From positions 1 through 58,097 of IMG/VR virus record IMGVR_UViG_3300044684_000351: DNA of 58,097 nt, one strand, 5' to 3'. The notes beneath the pieces were generated by a model. That model worked only from the letters and a program-made list of their open reading frames with translations, searched no databases and was not told the DNA's origin. Every line of letters starts with the position of its first letter. Position 1 is the stretch's first letter. Positions 16,076-25,480 of this stretch are shown here, one piece after another. A program made the translations under genes and the position numbers. This DNA is from a virus.

Positions 16076-17682
16076 TATTCATTACTCCCAATAACGCCGT
16101 ATTGAGAAAGGCGCGCTTGCCCCGGCTTGGAATGTAGGTAGTCAGTGAAGTCATGAATGAACTGATTTTGAGAGAGGTATTTCTGGCCGAACATTTTAGA
16201 ACGTTCAGCGGGATTAGACGCGGCGTCGAGATAGTTATTAAGGAAGTCAGACGTGAGGCGCGACAAGCCGCCGAGTTTTCCATAGTAACTTAGAAGTCCT
16301 TCAACGGCGCTTTCAGGAGTGTTGGTATTAATATGTGCATCCGAAAATGGCGCGTATTCACCGACAGGAAGATGCTGACTTCCCGCCGTACCGAACATGA
16401 GCCGCGCTTGAGGAATAACCACATCCTGCATCATGCTACGCAACTGAGAATAATCTGACACGTTTTGCAGATTTTTATTAATCCAATCAGGATTAGAACC
16501 CGGAACGGCAGTAAGAAAACGCGCGACGAGGTTTTTCAAATCCGCGCCCGGTCCAACAGTGTTTTTAAGCAAGTCAGGATTTTGCTTAACTTCATTAAGT
16601 TTGCCTTGAATTTCGCCAAGAATAAGTCGCTGTTGATTGACATTCGCAGCAAGGTTAGCGACTTGCGGCGCGTAAGAAGATTTGAAATCTTTCTCGGCTT
16701 CGATATCGCCCGGCGCGGCAGAAGTAACGTTTCCAGCAGGCGCGGCCAGAGGAAAGGCATTGGCAGGACGCAACGCGGCAGGTTGAGACTGAGTAGCGCC
16801 GATTAAAGCATTACTAGGCGCAATGGGAGTATTACCTCCTCCAGCACTGCCAACACCCTGCATAGCAGGCACATTGCCCTGCATATTACCAAAAAGCCGC
16901 CCGGCGGGCACAACTTGCGTTTCTTTAGTAAGCGGATTAATAACTTGCTGCGGATTAAGCAATTCACCAGGAGTAGCGCTTTTTGGCTGTATACCAAGAG
17001 TTGTAAGAGGATTTACCGCGCCTGGAGCTTCACTTACAATTCGCGTGCCGCCACCAGTATCAATATGTTCAATTTTTCCGAGAATACTGTTAAGTTGATC
17101 CGAATGTGCATTTGATTGTAAGGCGAACTGCTTTACTTTTTGATAAAGCGCCGTTGGATCGGACGAAAGATTTGAAGTAATTTGCTGCGCCATATCGGCA
17201 GGAATAAGGCCGTTTTTAACTCCATTTGTAACCGCTTCTTGAACCTTGCTTGGATCGAGATTAAAAACAGGCTGGCCGTCTGGTCCCTGAGTTTGCGTGG
17301 CCTGCGAAAGTAAACCCGTAGCGATACCGCCGATATTATCAAGGTGCGATTTAGCATTTTCTAAATTTATCTTGGTAATATTAGCTTGTGTTTGCTGGCG
17401 CTGAATGCCTTGGTTAAGCAAATCCCCAGCCATAAAAGCAGTTTGCGGATTAGCGGCGGCCATTTTGAAGGCTTTATCATAGTCCACTTCACCAGTTTGA
17501 GGATCAATGGATTGTTGTAAAATAGGCCCGATAGCTTGCCGCGCCGCGAATTGCTGCTGGAACATCGCCTGTTGGTTCATCAAGTTTTTAGCTTGAAGAA
17601 TTTGCAGGAACGGAGCGAGCGCATTTCCTAGACCAGTTTGCGGCGTTTGAGCTTGGAGAGCAATAGAAGAGTCAATAGTCAT
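16075..17682 (-). CDS. Internal virion/ejection protein (535 aa)
   Basis: The ATG is preferred over an upstream in-frame TTG. Gln/Ala/Asn-rich, mostly helical. An AFLQILQAKNLMNQQAMFQQ-like start and long Gln-rich helices match ejection proteins of the P22 gp20 type. No lytic transglycosylase motif was found. It overlaps the next gene by one base, so the three ejection genes are coupled. Confidence 0.72.
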   Translation of the reverse strand: MTIDSSIALQAQTPQTGLGNALAPFLQILQAKNLMNQQAMFQQQFAARQAIGPILQQSIDPQTGEVDYDKAFKMAAANPQTAFMAGDLLNQGIQRQQTQANITKINLENAKSHLDNIGGIATGLLSQATQTQGPDGQPVFNLDPSKVQEAVTNGVKNGLIPADMAQQITSNLSSDPTALYQKVKQFALQSNAHSDQLNSILGKIEHIDTGGGTRIVSEAPGAVNPLTTLGIQPKSATPGELLNPQQVINPLTKETQVVPAGRLFGNMQGNVPAMQGVGSAGGGNTPIAPSNALIGATQSQPAALRPANAFPLAAPAGNVTSAAPGDIEAEKDFKSSYAPQVANLAANVNQQRLILGEIQGKLNEVKQNPDLLKNTVGPGADLKNLVARFLTAVPGSNPDWINKNLQNVSDYSQLRSMMQDVVIPQARLMFGTAGSQHLPVGEYAPFSDAHINTNTPESAVEGLLSYYGKLGGLSRLTSDFLNNYLDAASNPAERSKMFGQKYLSQNQFIHDFTDYLHSKPGQARLSQYGVIGSNE

Positions 17683-17686
17683 TTTA

Positions 17687-18532
17687 TTATTGTCCTCCGC
17701 CAAACGTCATATAATTTGAAGGCTGTCCGCCGCCATATGAGAAATTAAAAAGTGGATTAGTATTTGAATAATTAGGATTTTGCGGATTTAATCCATTCAA
17801 AATTCCGTAAGTAGAAGCAAGGCTTCCAAGACTATTAAGTCCGCCGCCAAGCGCGTTAGCCTGCCCAACAATTCCTGCCGCTTGAGCATTGCCCAACTGA
17901 GTAAGAAGATTATTAGTTTGTTGCGCCGAACCGAGACCGGCGCCAGAAAGACTTGTAACAGCATTTTGACCGAGACCAGCAGCGTTAAAGAGCATATTAT
18001 TTAAAGCCTGCTGCTTTCCAAGACCAAATTGCGCATTAGAAAGTCCTTGACTGTACTGTTGCCCTTGCTGTGCAAGGTAATTCTGCAACTGTTGGTTATA
18101 CGTATTACTCGCAAGTCCTTGAGCATATTGCGCCGCGCCTTTAGTGGCCGCGCCAGAATTATTTAAACCTTGCGCCGAAAAGCCATTTTGCGTCGCTTGC
18201 AATCCTTGGTTAAGAGTAAACTGATAACCTGGAGTTTGTACTAAATCGGTCGGCGAAAAAAACTTATTAAGAGCCTGCGGCGCTTGAATATTAGAAATAT
18301 TTCCAGCAATGCCTGGAAGCGCATTAGAATAGTTTTCAATCGCGCTCTGCCCTGCATTTACATACGGCTTAAAGTAATTTTGAACTTGGTTCCAAACCCC
18401 TTGTTGATTTGCAAGTGCATTATTGGCGGATTGTGCTTGCTTGCTTGCGGCATTTCCAGCCGCATCCGCACTAATTGCCGATCCAATAATACTCGCGCCC
18501 GCCGCCGCCGCAATAGCTCCAGCCATACCCAT
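17687..18532 (-). CDS. DNA transfer/ejection protein, P22 gp7-like (281 aa)
   Basis: A Gly/Ala/Asn/Gln-rich protein with an N-terminal Ala-rich hydrophobic segment (AGAIAAAAGASIIGSAIS) and repeated NNALANQQ-type helices, as in DNA transfer proteins that line the ejection channel. AAAGG precedes the ATG. It is the first of three adjoining ejection genes. Confidence 0.75.
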   Translation of the reverse strand: MGMAGAIAAAAGASIIGSAISADAAGNAASKQAQSANNALANQQGVWNQVQNYFKPYVNAGQSAIENYSNALPGIAGNISNIQAPQALNKFFSPTDLVQTPGYQFTLNQGLQATQNGFSAQGLNNSGAATKGAAQYAQGLASNTYNQQLQNYLAQQGQQYSQGLSNAQFGLGKQQALNNMLFNAAGLGQNAVTSLSGAGLGSAQQTNNLLTQLGNAQAAGIVGQANALGGGLNSLGSLASTYGILNGLNPQNPNYSNTNPLFNFSYGGGQPSNYMTFGGGQ

Positions 18533-18533
18533 T

Positions 18534-19595
18534 TTATTGGCCTTTCAAATCAAGTTTATACATATGGCCGAAATCTTCGGCACCGAGGCGTTTATACAAA
18601 GTATCAAGTTTATTGCCAGAACCGCGCGTACCAGCGCGAAGAAAAAGCTCATCCACATTAGTTTCTTTTAAATATTGTACAGCCGCGCGTTGAAGTTTCA
18701 ACCCCAAACCTGGAAATTCTTTAGAGGCAAAGAAAGTTAAATTGAACGCGGATTTATCCGTTTGACTTTCTAAAGACGGCCCAATAACAGTCATTAAATA
18801 TCCAAACATACGGCCATTGCAACGTGCTGTAAGAATTTGAAGACAACCTAATTGGTCTAACGTGCGTAGCAAAGGAATATTTTTATTTGCAAAATTATCA
18901 GGATGTTCGCCGACAACAACTAAATGTTCTTTAAATAATTTAACAGCGTCATTATAATAAGTTTCAAAGGGCTCTTTTTGAATGGTAATGCCATCTGGAT
19001 TTATAATTTTACCCGCATTAAGATCAATGATAGATTGCGCTTTTGCCTGAGCGATAAATTTTTCAAATTGAGGTTTAAATACGGCGCAATATTTAAGTAA
19101 AGCCTGCATATTAATTTGAATATTTTTGCCCGATAAATTCAACCAATGACTAACGTCAAATTCATATGGAAGGCAATATTCAAAAATTTGCCGACAAGTT
19201 TCCATTGACCTTAATTCTTCAAAGGTAACAGAAATAGAATTTTTGTGCCGTTTTTCAATTTGATTGAGTTTGTTTTCATATTTTTTAAATAGAGGATAAA
19301 GGGCTTCTTTGGAAATGTTTGCGCCGGCGGCAATATAACTATTCACAACATCGTCAAGATTGCGCCGCAAAATTATAATTTTTGTATTCGGCGAAAGTTT
19401 ATTAAATAACCTCCACCACGGCGCCGCCGCCGTTTCAACACTTCCAATATTTTCCTGGCTAATCCAAGATTTTACATCGTCAAAATTATGTAAATGTTGC
19501 AATTCATCGTGGCCGCAATGCCAATCTTTGTAGGTTAAGAAAGTAGAAAGCCATTTACTACGCGAACGCGGCATGGAGTAAATAATATAATTCAT
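18534..19595 (-). CDS. Sulfotransferase-like domain fused to GNAT acetyltransferase
   Basis: A 353-residue fusion. The N-terminal part has a PAPS-type P-loop (SMPRSRSKWLSTFL) and a later IIILRRNLDDVVNSY element like the 3'-phosphate-binding motif of sulfotransferases. The C-terminal ~130 residues look like a GNAT fold: GRMFGYLMTVIGP, FFASKEFPGLGLKLQRAA and LYKRLGAEDFGHMY. The start is the ATG that overlaps the previous stop. It sits inside the tail accessory/ejection genes, where a virion protein would be expected. It could modify host surface glycans or a virion protein. Domain calls are from motifs only. Confidence 0.7.
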   Translation of the reverse strand: MNYIIYSMPRSRSKWLSTFLTYKDWHCGHDELQHLHNFDDVKSWISQENIGSVETAAAPWWRLFNKLSPNTKIIILRRNLDDVVNSYIAAGANISKEALYPLFKKYENKLNQIEKRHKNSISVTFEELRSMETCRQIFEYCLPYEFDVSHWLNLSGKNIQINMQALLKYCAVFKPQFEKFIAQAKAQSIIDLNAGKIINPDGITIQKEPFETYYNDAVKLFKEHLVVVGEHPDNFANKNIPLLRTLDQLGCLQILTARCNGRMFGYLMTVIGPSLESQTDKSAFNLTFFASKEFPGLGLKLQRAAVQYLKETNVDELFLRAGTRGSGNKLDTLYKRLGAEDFGHMYKLDLKGQ

Positions 19596-19942
19596 GCGCC
19601 CCATCCCGAACCAATACAATTTACTTTCGACGCGGCATCCGCATTAGCCCAAATAGTGTCGCCAGGGTTAAGAGTAAGTGCGTTAAATTCAACCGCGGTA
19701 TAACTTTGATAAGCCGCGAGAGATTTTAAAATAATAATCGCGTTAGTATTCGAAAGACTGCCGCCGCTGCGAACTACATATGCGGAAAAGGTGTGGGCGC
19801 TGCCATCTGAATTACAAAAGGTTACGTTGGAAATTAAAATTGGCGAGTTAAGACTTGGCGCGGTATAAATAAGTGCGGACGGGCCGCCACCCGCAAGTAC
19901 AAGCTGAAGAGGCCCCCATAAAGCTTTAGGTTGAACAATCAT
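19592..19942 (-). CDS. Small tail-cluster protein (116 aa)
   Basis: The ATG overlaps the stop of the gp10-like gene. Ser/Asn/Ala-rich beta-type sequence, with a PGDTIWANADAASKV motif found in small beta-sandwich phage proteins. It is probably a virion or head-tail connector component. No family name assigned. Confidence 0.65.
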   Translation of the reverse strand: MIVQPKALWGPLQLVLAGGGPSALIYTAPSLNSPILISNVTFCNSDGSAHTFSAYVVRSGGSLSNTNAIIILKSLAAYQSYTAVEFNALTLNPGDTIWANADAASKVNCIGSGWGA

Positions 19943-21369
19943 ACCGCCGCACTCCGCACTTGAACATACGCGCCGTTGAGGGCTGTCTTTACCGGCGCTG
20001 ACCAAGAAAGTTCAAACACCCTATCGCGCGCACGTCCAAGACGGTTGAATTTGATGCTCGTTAAATAACTTCCACCTTGGCCCATACTTTGAGTAATTGG
20101 CGTGCCGTAAGTTTCGCCGCGATCATCGGACCAACGGAGGGTAAGCATCGGGATACTTCCATCCTGGCTTTGTCCAACTTCCATATCGGCGTAAAAATTA
20201 TCAAAAAAGTTAATCACACCGGAATTGGTTAAGTGAGGAAACGCGCGCCGATATACGATAGGATTACCAGCATCAGTATAAGTATTACCGTCAAGTGCGT
20301 ATAACGTGCCGTTCTGCCAATCGAGGCAAACAATTTTTCCAAAAGCATAAGTAGCACAAATAGCACGATGACGATGTTCATTACCATCTGTATCCGTCCA
20401 TGTGCGTTGGTGCCATTGGTCCGTTGTAATATCATAAACGTATGTTGTATCGGCGGAAATAAATGTCACTTGATAAAAAGTATGACCGCCAAGTTGATAA
20501 ATAAAGGAAGTCGCGTCTTCGACAGTTTCATACGCGCTCCATTCTTGTTCAAGCGCGGGATTAGAAACTTTGCGTGCTTTGTATCCTTCAATTAACCAAC
20601 ATTCGGCATGGCCGTCTTTATCCTGAGAGATGAAAATAACAAAAAGATCATGTCTGCAAATTGAATATTTCGCGCCACAACCTTTTTGAATAAAAACGCC
20701 AGGAATAAGAGCAAAGGGGAAAAGAGGATTGCCCGCGTTATACCAAACTTCGGAAGTCATTTGGCCAATGAGAAAGATTTCTCTATGGTTACAAACAAGA
20801 CCCATAATTTGGTCCTGAAAGCCAGATTTTTGCGCGAAATAAAGCGCATCAAACGGGGTAATTTGGTTCGCAAGGGTAGAATAAAAGAAGTTCGTGCCAG
20901 GATTATTAAAAATAGTAAAACCGTCTAAGTACCCGACGTAATCTGCCCCCTGAAATGCAGGATCATTAATTTGCGCCCAAATTCCAGTTGCAAATGTATA
21001 TGTCCAGCCAAGATTTTTACCGGCAACAACTACCATTTGCGTGCCGTTATCAGTCATACTTACGGGAGTTGTTCCAGAAGTAATATCACCAATAACGGTC
21101 ATGGTATTGAGTAAAGTATTTACTTCATACACTAATACATCAATAACGGCGAAAAGTTGATTGGTGGTAGATAAATAAATTCCACGCCCAGGCCCTGCAC
21201 CAAACGGCGGCGTAACGAGTTGGACAAGACCCGGCGCAGGATAATGCGTTACCGGCGTTTCGCTATCTGGCGGGTTAATCTCAGGATAGAGATTTTTGCA
21301 TGTTTGCGCCGACGCGATAATACTTTTCGCTTTGTACGTGCCAGTAAGAAGAGGAATAGTTTTAGGCAT
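19939..21369 (-). CDS. Packaged-DNA stabilization protein, P22 gp10-like tail accessory factor
   Basis: A 476-residue protein starting IPLLTGTYKAKSIIASAQ and LYPEINPPDSETPVTHYPAPG, the typical opening of gp10 family proteins. Several beta-propeller-like blades follow, with Trp and Asp turn residues (VYDITTDQWHQRTW). In P22 this hexameric factor plugs the portal-gp4 complex and carries tailspikes. Gene order (gp4-like upstream, ejection genes downstream) fits. Confidence 0.87.
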   Translation of the reverse strand: MPKTIPLLTGTYKAKSIIASAQTCKNLYPEINPPDSETPVTHYPAPGLVQLVTPPFGAGPGRGIYLSTTNQLFAVIDVLVYEVNTLLNTMTVIGDITSGTTPVSMTDNGTQMVVVAGKNLGWTYTFATGIWAQINDPAFQGADYVGYLDGFTIFNNPGTNFFYSTLANQITPFDALYFAQKSGFQDQIMGLVCNHREIFLIGQMTSEVWYNAGNPLFPFALIPGVFIQKGCGAKYSICRHDLFVIFISQDKDGHAECWLIEGYKARKVSNPALEQEWSAYETVEDATSFIYQLGGHTFYQVTFISADTTYVYDITTDQWHQRTWTDTDGNEHRHRAICATYAFGKIVCLDWQNGTLYALDGNTYTDAGNPIVYRRAFPHLTNSGVINFFDNFYADMEVGQSQDGSIPMLTLRWSDDRGETYGTPITQSMGQGGSYLTSIKFNRLGRARDRVFELSWSAPVKTALNGAYVQVRSAAV

Positions 21370-21384
21370 AAGTATTTCTCACAC

Positions 21385-22119
21385 TTACTGGATTTGATCT
21401 GAATACGGATTATAAACGCCAGGGCGAATAAGGTTTGTAGGCATTGTAAGTCTTGGAATTTGTGCGTTAGCTTTACGAATTGTATTAAGACTATCTTTTG
21501 CGAGCCGCTCAATTTTATTGCGTTGATCAGGGTCAAGTGGTACTTGATACGCGGCAATTAGTCGATCTGTCAAATTCCAATGAATTGTATTTTCATACTC
21601 AAGCGGGAGATTGAAGGTTTGGCTAAGGGATGTAAATTGACTAAGTTGTTCCTTAATAAGAATATGAAGTTCATAAATTGTCGCGTTAGGAAGCGGCCAC
21701 GGAAAAATTGCGCCGAGAGGATACGCGGCGTCATACCACATATAGCGGGTGAAGCTTGTAAGTTCCTTTAAACTGATCCGCGAGTAATCTTCGCGCGCTT
21801 CAAGAATTTGAATGGGAAAGTCAACTTGGAATGGCGGCGCGGCCACTAACTGGCGAAGATATGCGGCTTCCAAGCGGTCGGGGCGCTGAGGAACGTTAAT
21901 ATTTCCCCCAGGCCCGACCGTATAGGAAACGCTGCCATTACTAACAACCGCCAAGTCTACTAAATGCCATACAAGCCAACGTTTACGCTGCCATTCGGAC
22001 AACATATAGTTGAGCATAGTGTAAGCATTATTAGCGTCTTGAGCGGACGCCGTTTGACCAGTGCCAACAATTCCGGCGCTAAAAAGCGAAAGATTTACTA
22101 AGTCCAGAACTGTAGGCAT
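21385..22119 (-). CDS. Tail accessory factor, P22 gp4-like head-tail adaptor
   Basis: A 244-residue protein whose N-terminus (VLDLVNLSLFSAGIVGTGQT, DANNAYTMLNYMLSEWQ) matches the helical adaptor family that binds under the portal ring. AAGGAAAT precedes the ATG. It lies between the coat gene group and the gp10-like gene, as expected. No peptidoglycan hydrolase motif was recognised. Confidence 0.82.
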   Translation of the reverse strand: MPTVLDLVNLSLFSAGIVGTGQTASAQDANNAYTMLNYMLSEWQRKRWLVWHLVDLAVVSNGSVSYTVGPGGNINVPQRPDRLEAAYLRQLVAAPPFQVDFPIQILEAREDYSRISLKELTSFTRYMWYDAAYPLGAIFPWPLPNATIYELHILIKEQLSQFTSLSQTFNLPLEYENTIHWNLTDRLIAAYQVPLDPDQRNKIERLAKDSLNTIRKANAQIPRLTMPTNLIRPGVYNPYSDQIQ

Positions 22120-22131
22120 CTTTTTATTTCC

Positions 22132-22428
22132 TTACTTCTTATCTTCAACCGGCTTCGCAGAACTACCTTGAAGCTTCTTAATCTTCGCAAGCACGGCGGC
22201 TTCTTCCTCTTCGGAATTAACCTGAACCTGGGCGGTATATTTTCGCGCCGGACGGTTCACAATATTGCCGTTCTCGTCATGAACAAAGACCATATTGGCC
22301 ATGTTGTTTGACATACAAGTAAAGTTATCTTCCAACCCTTCGGGGATAGTAATCGCCTTCGGGTATTCCTGATATTCATAAACAGGGAACTGCATATTTT
22401 CATAAATGGGCGCGCGGGCCATAGCCAT
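22132..22428 (-). CDS. Small head-region protein (98 aa)
   Basis: AAAGG nine bases before this ATG decides the start. A second ATG two codons earlier overlaps the previous stop. It has an N-terminal Tyr/Pro-rich strand region (YENMQFPVYEYQEYPK) and a charged helical tail ending in EDKK. It is consistently beside coat-type genes in such phages. Its role is unknown, possibly head completion. Confidence 0.65.
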   Translation of the reverse strand: MAMARAPIYENMQFPVYEYQEYPKAITIPEGLEDNFTCMSNNMANMVFVHDENGNIVNRPARKYTAQVQVNSEEEEAAVLAKIKKLQGSSAKPVEDKK

Positions 22429-22430
22429 GA

Positions 22431-22589
22431 TCATTTACCTTTCTTTTTGCGGGCGGCTTTCTTGCCTTCCGCTTTGCGTTGAACAGAAAGTGCGATCGCG
22501 ACCGCTTGTTTTTGAGGCTTGCCCGCGGCCTTTTCAATGAGAATATTTTTCCCAACGGCTTTCGGCGACGAGCTTTTAATAAGCGGCAT
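22431..22589 (-). CDS. DUF6496-like small basic protein (52 aa)
   Basis: A lysine-rich protein with the pattern PLIKSSSPKAVGKNI ... GKPQKQAVAIAL, recognised from small proteins found beside head genes of many phages. It is highly basic at the C-terminus, so it may bind DNA. AAAGG upstream of the ATG. The family name is from memory of the motif. Confidence 0.7.
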   Translation of the reverse strand: MPLIKSSSPKAVGKNILIEKAAGKPQKQAVAIALSVQRKAEGKKAARKKKGK

Positions 22590-22614
22590 TTCGCACCTTT
22601 AATTTCTCCTTTAG

Positions 22615-22697
22615 AAAATCCCCAGGAGAGGCGGAGAATATTACCTCTCCTGGGTAATTTGGCCCACCGGGCCGCTAGAGGGGAGAGGAACCTCTAG
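22615..22697 (-). terminator. Terminator cluster after the coat gene
   Basis: Three hairpins in a row on the minus strand: CTAGAGG/CCTCTAG, GGCCC/GGGCC, and an 11-pair stem CCCAGGAGAGG/CCTCTCCTGGG followed by GATTTTCT. They separate the coat gene from the downstream tail genes and would lower read-through after the most abundant product. Confidence 0.8.
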
Positions 22698-22700
22698 CTG

Positions 22701-23921
22701 TTAAATAACGTCTGGAACGATACAAATCCATTCCGGGCGAATGTAAAGATATCCGTACAGAATATCCAAACGTGTGATCAACTGATCAGACTTAACATCA
22801 TAAGCAGTCACCATGCGCATGGAAACACCGTCATAGACTTCGCGCGCCGCTTCATGAACACCTTTCGGCAGTTCAAGATCAGCAGTAGCCAAAGTGACGG
22901 CTTCCGGTACGAAAGCAAAGTTCTTACGGAAAGTAATAGAGGCATTCAGAACCGGATTGACAAAGCCGCCGTTAGTTGGAGAATTTACAACGGTTTGGTA
23001 CTGAGTTTGAGCGCCACCCGCGCCCGCTGGAACAATGGCAGGGTAAATCGGGATCTGCGTGGCATTGGCCGCGACATTGGCCGTAACCACAAACTGTCGA
23101 AGCGCGCCCGTATCCTGCTTAGTGATACGGTTCACGGCGTTAGATCCCGGAAGAGTAATAATATCACCAACGTTCAGAGTGCCGGTCATATTCTGAACTA
23201 CAACCGTCAAACCAGTCTGACCCGCGCCGTTAACAGTGGCGGTATTAATTGCCAAACTGCCAGTGGTGTGTTTCAGAATGGTCTGATCTTTCATCCAAAT
23301 AAAACCAAGCGCGTCGTACATACGCCCGGAGGTGTACTGCTTGGCAATAGTGGACTGCGGATTGAACAGGCCGGACAACGTAGCGACGGTACGCGCCTCG
23401 GTGAAAGGATCGTTGACAATCTTACGATTGCCAGTCGGCGCGGAATTGGTGTCGAGTAAAGCTCCGGCCTGGAGGAAAGTAGAAGCAATCGGGGAAAGGA
23501 GATTATTAGAACCGTCCACGTTCGCAACCAAATCCGCCGCGCCCGGATCAATGCCAGACATGATATCGGCGGCGACGGCACCGGCCAAGTTATTGATGGA
23601 TGGCGCGAGGATACGCTTGGAGTAGTCATCCAACGAAAGGGCGCGGTCAGCGGACGAAAAGGAAACGTCCACGCCTTTCTGCGTAGCCAGGGTCAAAGTG
23701 GTAGACTGTTCCGCCGTATCCTGGATTTGCGCGGCAGGACCGGTACGGACAGTGAAGTCATTCGGCAGACGGATACGGAGCGCGTTACCGATTTTCGCGC
23801 CGATTTCGCCGAAGCTATCATCGTACTGCGTGTCAATGTTCTGCAAGAAAGCATTGGTGTTCTTCCAGAGACGCACAGCCTCCCTGGTAATCATACTAAT
23901 CGTAAGAAGTGAATTAGCCAT
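22701..23921 (-). CDS. Major coat protein, P22 gp5-like
   Basis: A 406-residue protein with an N-terminal helix containing MITREAVRLWKNTNAF, a GDIITLPGSNAVNRITK beta element like the inserted I-domain barrel, and a C-terminal DILYGYLYIRPEWICIV strand. Size and features match HK97-fold coat proteins of the P22 gp5 group. The start is the ATG after TTGGAGCAT. It is flanked by strong hairpins on both sides, consistent with separate high-level expression. Confidence 0.87.
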   Translation of the reverse strand: MANSLLTISMITREAVRLWKNTNAFLQNIDTQYDDSFGEIGAKIGNALRIRLPNDFTVRTGPAAQIQDTAEQSTTLTLATQKGVDVSFSSADRALSLDDYSKRILAPSINNLAGAVAADIMSGIDPGAADLVANVDGSNNLLSPIASTFLQAGALLDTNSAPTGNRKIVNDPFTEARTVATLSGLFNPQSTIAKQYTSGRMYDALGFIWMKDQTILKHTTGSLAINTATVNGAGQTGLTVVVQNMTGTLNVGDIITLPGSNAVNRITKQDTGALRQFVVTANVAANATQIPIYPAIVPAGAGGAQTQYQTVVNSPTNGGFVNPVLNASITFRKNFAFVPEAVTLATADLELPKGVHEAAREVYDGVSMRMVTAYDVKSDQLITRLDILYGYLYIRPEWICIVPDVI

Positions 23922-23954
23922 TTTATGCTCCAAGGGCAAAGTTAGAAAATAAGG

Positions 23955-24091
23955 TTGAAGAAAGAACTGGAACAGTCTTCAACTTTGCAAGGGGGCCGAA
24001 GCCTTGCGTGAGGGTTGCCCCTCTTCTTGGAACAGGCACACATGGGAAAGGAAAGAGGAGGAAGCTAAATCCCCAAGAAACTTAGCTTCCT
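23955..24091 (-). terminator. Hairpins between scaffold and coat
   Basis: On the minus strand a ten-pair stem (AGGAAGCTAA/TTAGCTTCCT, plus positions 24059-24091) follows the scaffold stop, and an eight-pair stem (GTTGAAGA/TCTTCAAC) lies closer to the coat start. They probably partly terminate transcription or protect the coat mRNA 5' end. Confidence 0.6.
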
Positions 24092-24098
24092 TTGAAGA

Positions 24099-24821
24099 TT
24101 AAGCGCTTTGCTTTTCTCTCCAAGCTACAAATTCTTCCATAGACATATCTTCCGGGTTCTTTTCGCCGGAAGAACGGGTGCCACCGACAACGGGTTTAAC
24201 GGGCGGCGTTCCCGGACCTTTATTTTGCTGCTTGGCTTCTTTTTCCGCTTCGCGCTGGAAACGCTCAAGAGCCAAGGCTTGCTTAGCGGGCGAAAGTTTG
24301 AAAATTTCCGCCGCTTTATCCAGGTTTTTGGAAAGGTTATAAATAAGTTCCTCGGGCTTCTCAAACTCAAGCGCGATTTCAACCACCGGAATGGGAATGC
24401 CGCCGAGCTTGGAGAAGGACTTTAAATTATCCTCAAAGTCCGCGAAAGCTTTCTTGCCGCTTTCAAAAACGTTATTGCACTTGTCATTGAAGGCTTTAAG
24501 TTCAGCTTCTTGAGCGGCGCGTTTTTTAACTTCCGCGTCAAACTCTTCCTGCGTCATGTTAATAGGTTTAGTCGGCGCGGCGGTTGGCGTAGGAGTAGCG
24601 GCGGGCGTCGGCGCGACATTCTTAGCCTTTAACTCCGCAAGTTCCTTTTTAAGCTGTTCTATTTCCGCCTGCGTTTCGTACTTTTCCTTGGTCAAGCCGT
24701 CAATGCGGGTTTCATACCAGGGCTTGGAAGATGGCGCGGGCGCTTCCGTAGGCGTTGGAGCCGGAGACGGCGCGGGAGTGGGCGCTGGAGAAGGAACCGA
24801 GGCGTTATTTTCAGTGGTCAT
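24099..24821 (-). CDS. Scaffolding protein
   Basis: A 240-residue protein with a Pro/Ala/Thr-rich start, a coiled coil (EIEQLKKELAELKAK), a second Pro/Ala linker and a highly charged helical C-terminus (MSMEEFVAWREKQ) of the kind that touches the coat shell. Position between portal and coat supports scaffold. AAAGG-like sequence lies before the ATG. Confidence 0.8.
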   Translation of the reverse strand: MTTENNASVPSPAPTPAPSPAPTPTEAPAPSSKPWYETRIDGLTKEKYETQAEIEQLKKELAELKAKNVAPTPAATPTPTAAPTKPINMTQEEFDAEVKKRAAQEAELKAFNDKCNNVFESGKKAFADFEDNLKSFSKLGGIPIPVVEIALEFEKPEELIYNLSKNLDKAAEIFKLSPAKQALALERFQREAEKEAKQQNKGPGTPPVKPVVGGTRSSGEKNPEDMSMEEFVAWREKQSA

Positions 24822-24851
24822 TTTATATTTTCCTTTGGGCCATTAGTTTAA

Positions 24852-25130
24852 TTATTTACTAAATCTCACAACTTCTTTTCTACATTCATTATGAAGTTCT
24901 AATAACTTCTTTGAAAGATTTCTTACACCTTTTTTAGGTAATCTTACATATTCTTTTTTAAGATGATCGTATTCACCAATTTCTGAAAATAACTCAAGAA
25001 ACCTACCATAATATTGATTTTGTACCATCAGTAAATCTAAATCTAGTTGAGATGCAGCTCGAAATTCATCATTGCGTAAATCATAAATATATAATTTACC
25101 TTTAGCCGCAAGTTCTACTGCACTTGACAT
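24852..25130 (-). CDS. Hypothetical protein (92 aa)
   Basis: An AT-rich gene encoding a helical, Leu/Lys/Glu-rich soluble protein with one cysteine. Its base composition is unlike that of the flanking portal and scaffold genes, so it may be a later insertion. No family recognised. Confidence 0.65.
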   Translation of the reverse strand: MSSAVELAAKGKLYIYDLRNDEFRAASQLDLDLLMVQNQYYGRFLELFSEIGEYDHLKKEYVRLPKKGVRNLSKKLLELHNECRKEVVRFSK

Positions 25131-25139
25131 TTTATTCTC

Positions 25140-25475
25140 CTATACAAATTGTCCATTTCTAATTTTACTCGCGCTTCTAGCGGCGCGACGTTCATGCCGA
25201 TTTACGGTATTTTGCGCGAGGTTATCTTCAAGAAGCGCTTCGTAAATTTGTTCTTTCATCCACTCAGGAGTAGAAGGCAAGGAAAGCATACTTGTGAGAG
25301 TTTTCTTTGCCTCGGGAAGGAAGTTTGAATAAACCTTCTCCACAAAAACATCTTGGCTCAAATCCCCCGCTTTACATGCGGCGTAAAATTCATTATTCTG
25401 TGCCATGCTTTCATAAGTCGCGGCGGCCATTTCGCGCGCCGTTTGAACAAAAAGTTTGTGGGCTACTCGGGTCAT
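25140..25475 (-). CDS. Hypothetical protein (111 aa)
   Basis: A helical soluble protein with a basic Arg-rich C-terminal segment (NRHERRAARSASK). It lies between portal and scaffold, where a head-maturation or portal-associated gene is common. Function not identified. Confidence 0.68.
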   Translation of the reverse strand: MTRVAHKLFVQTAREMAAATYESMAQNNEFYAACKAGDLSQDVFVEKVYSNFLPEAKKTLTSMLSLPSTPEWMKEQIYEALLEDNLAQNTVNRHERRAARSASKIRNGQFV

Positions 25476-25480
25476 TTTAT

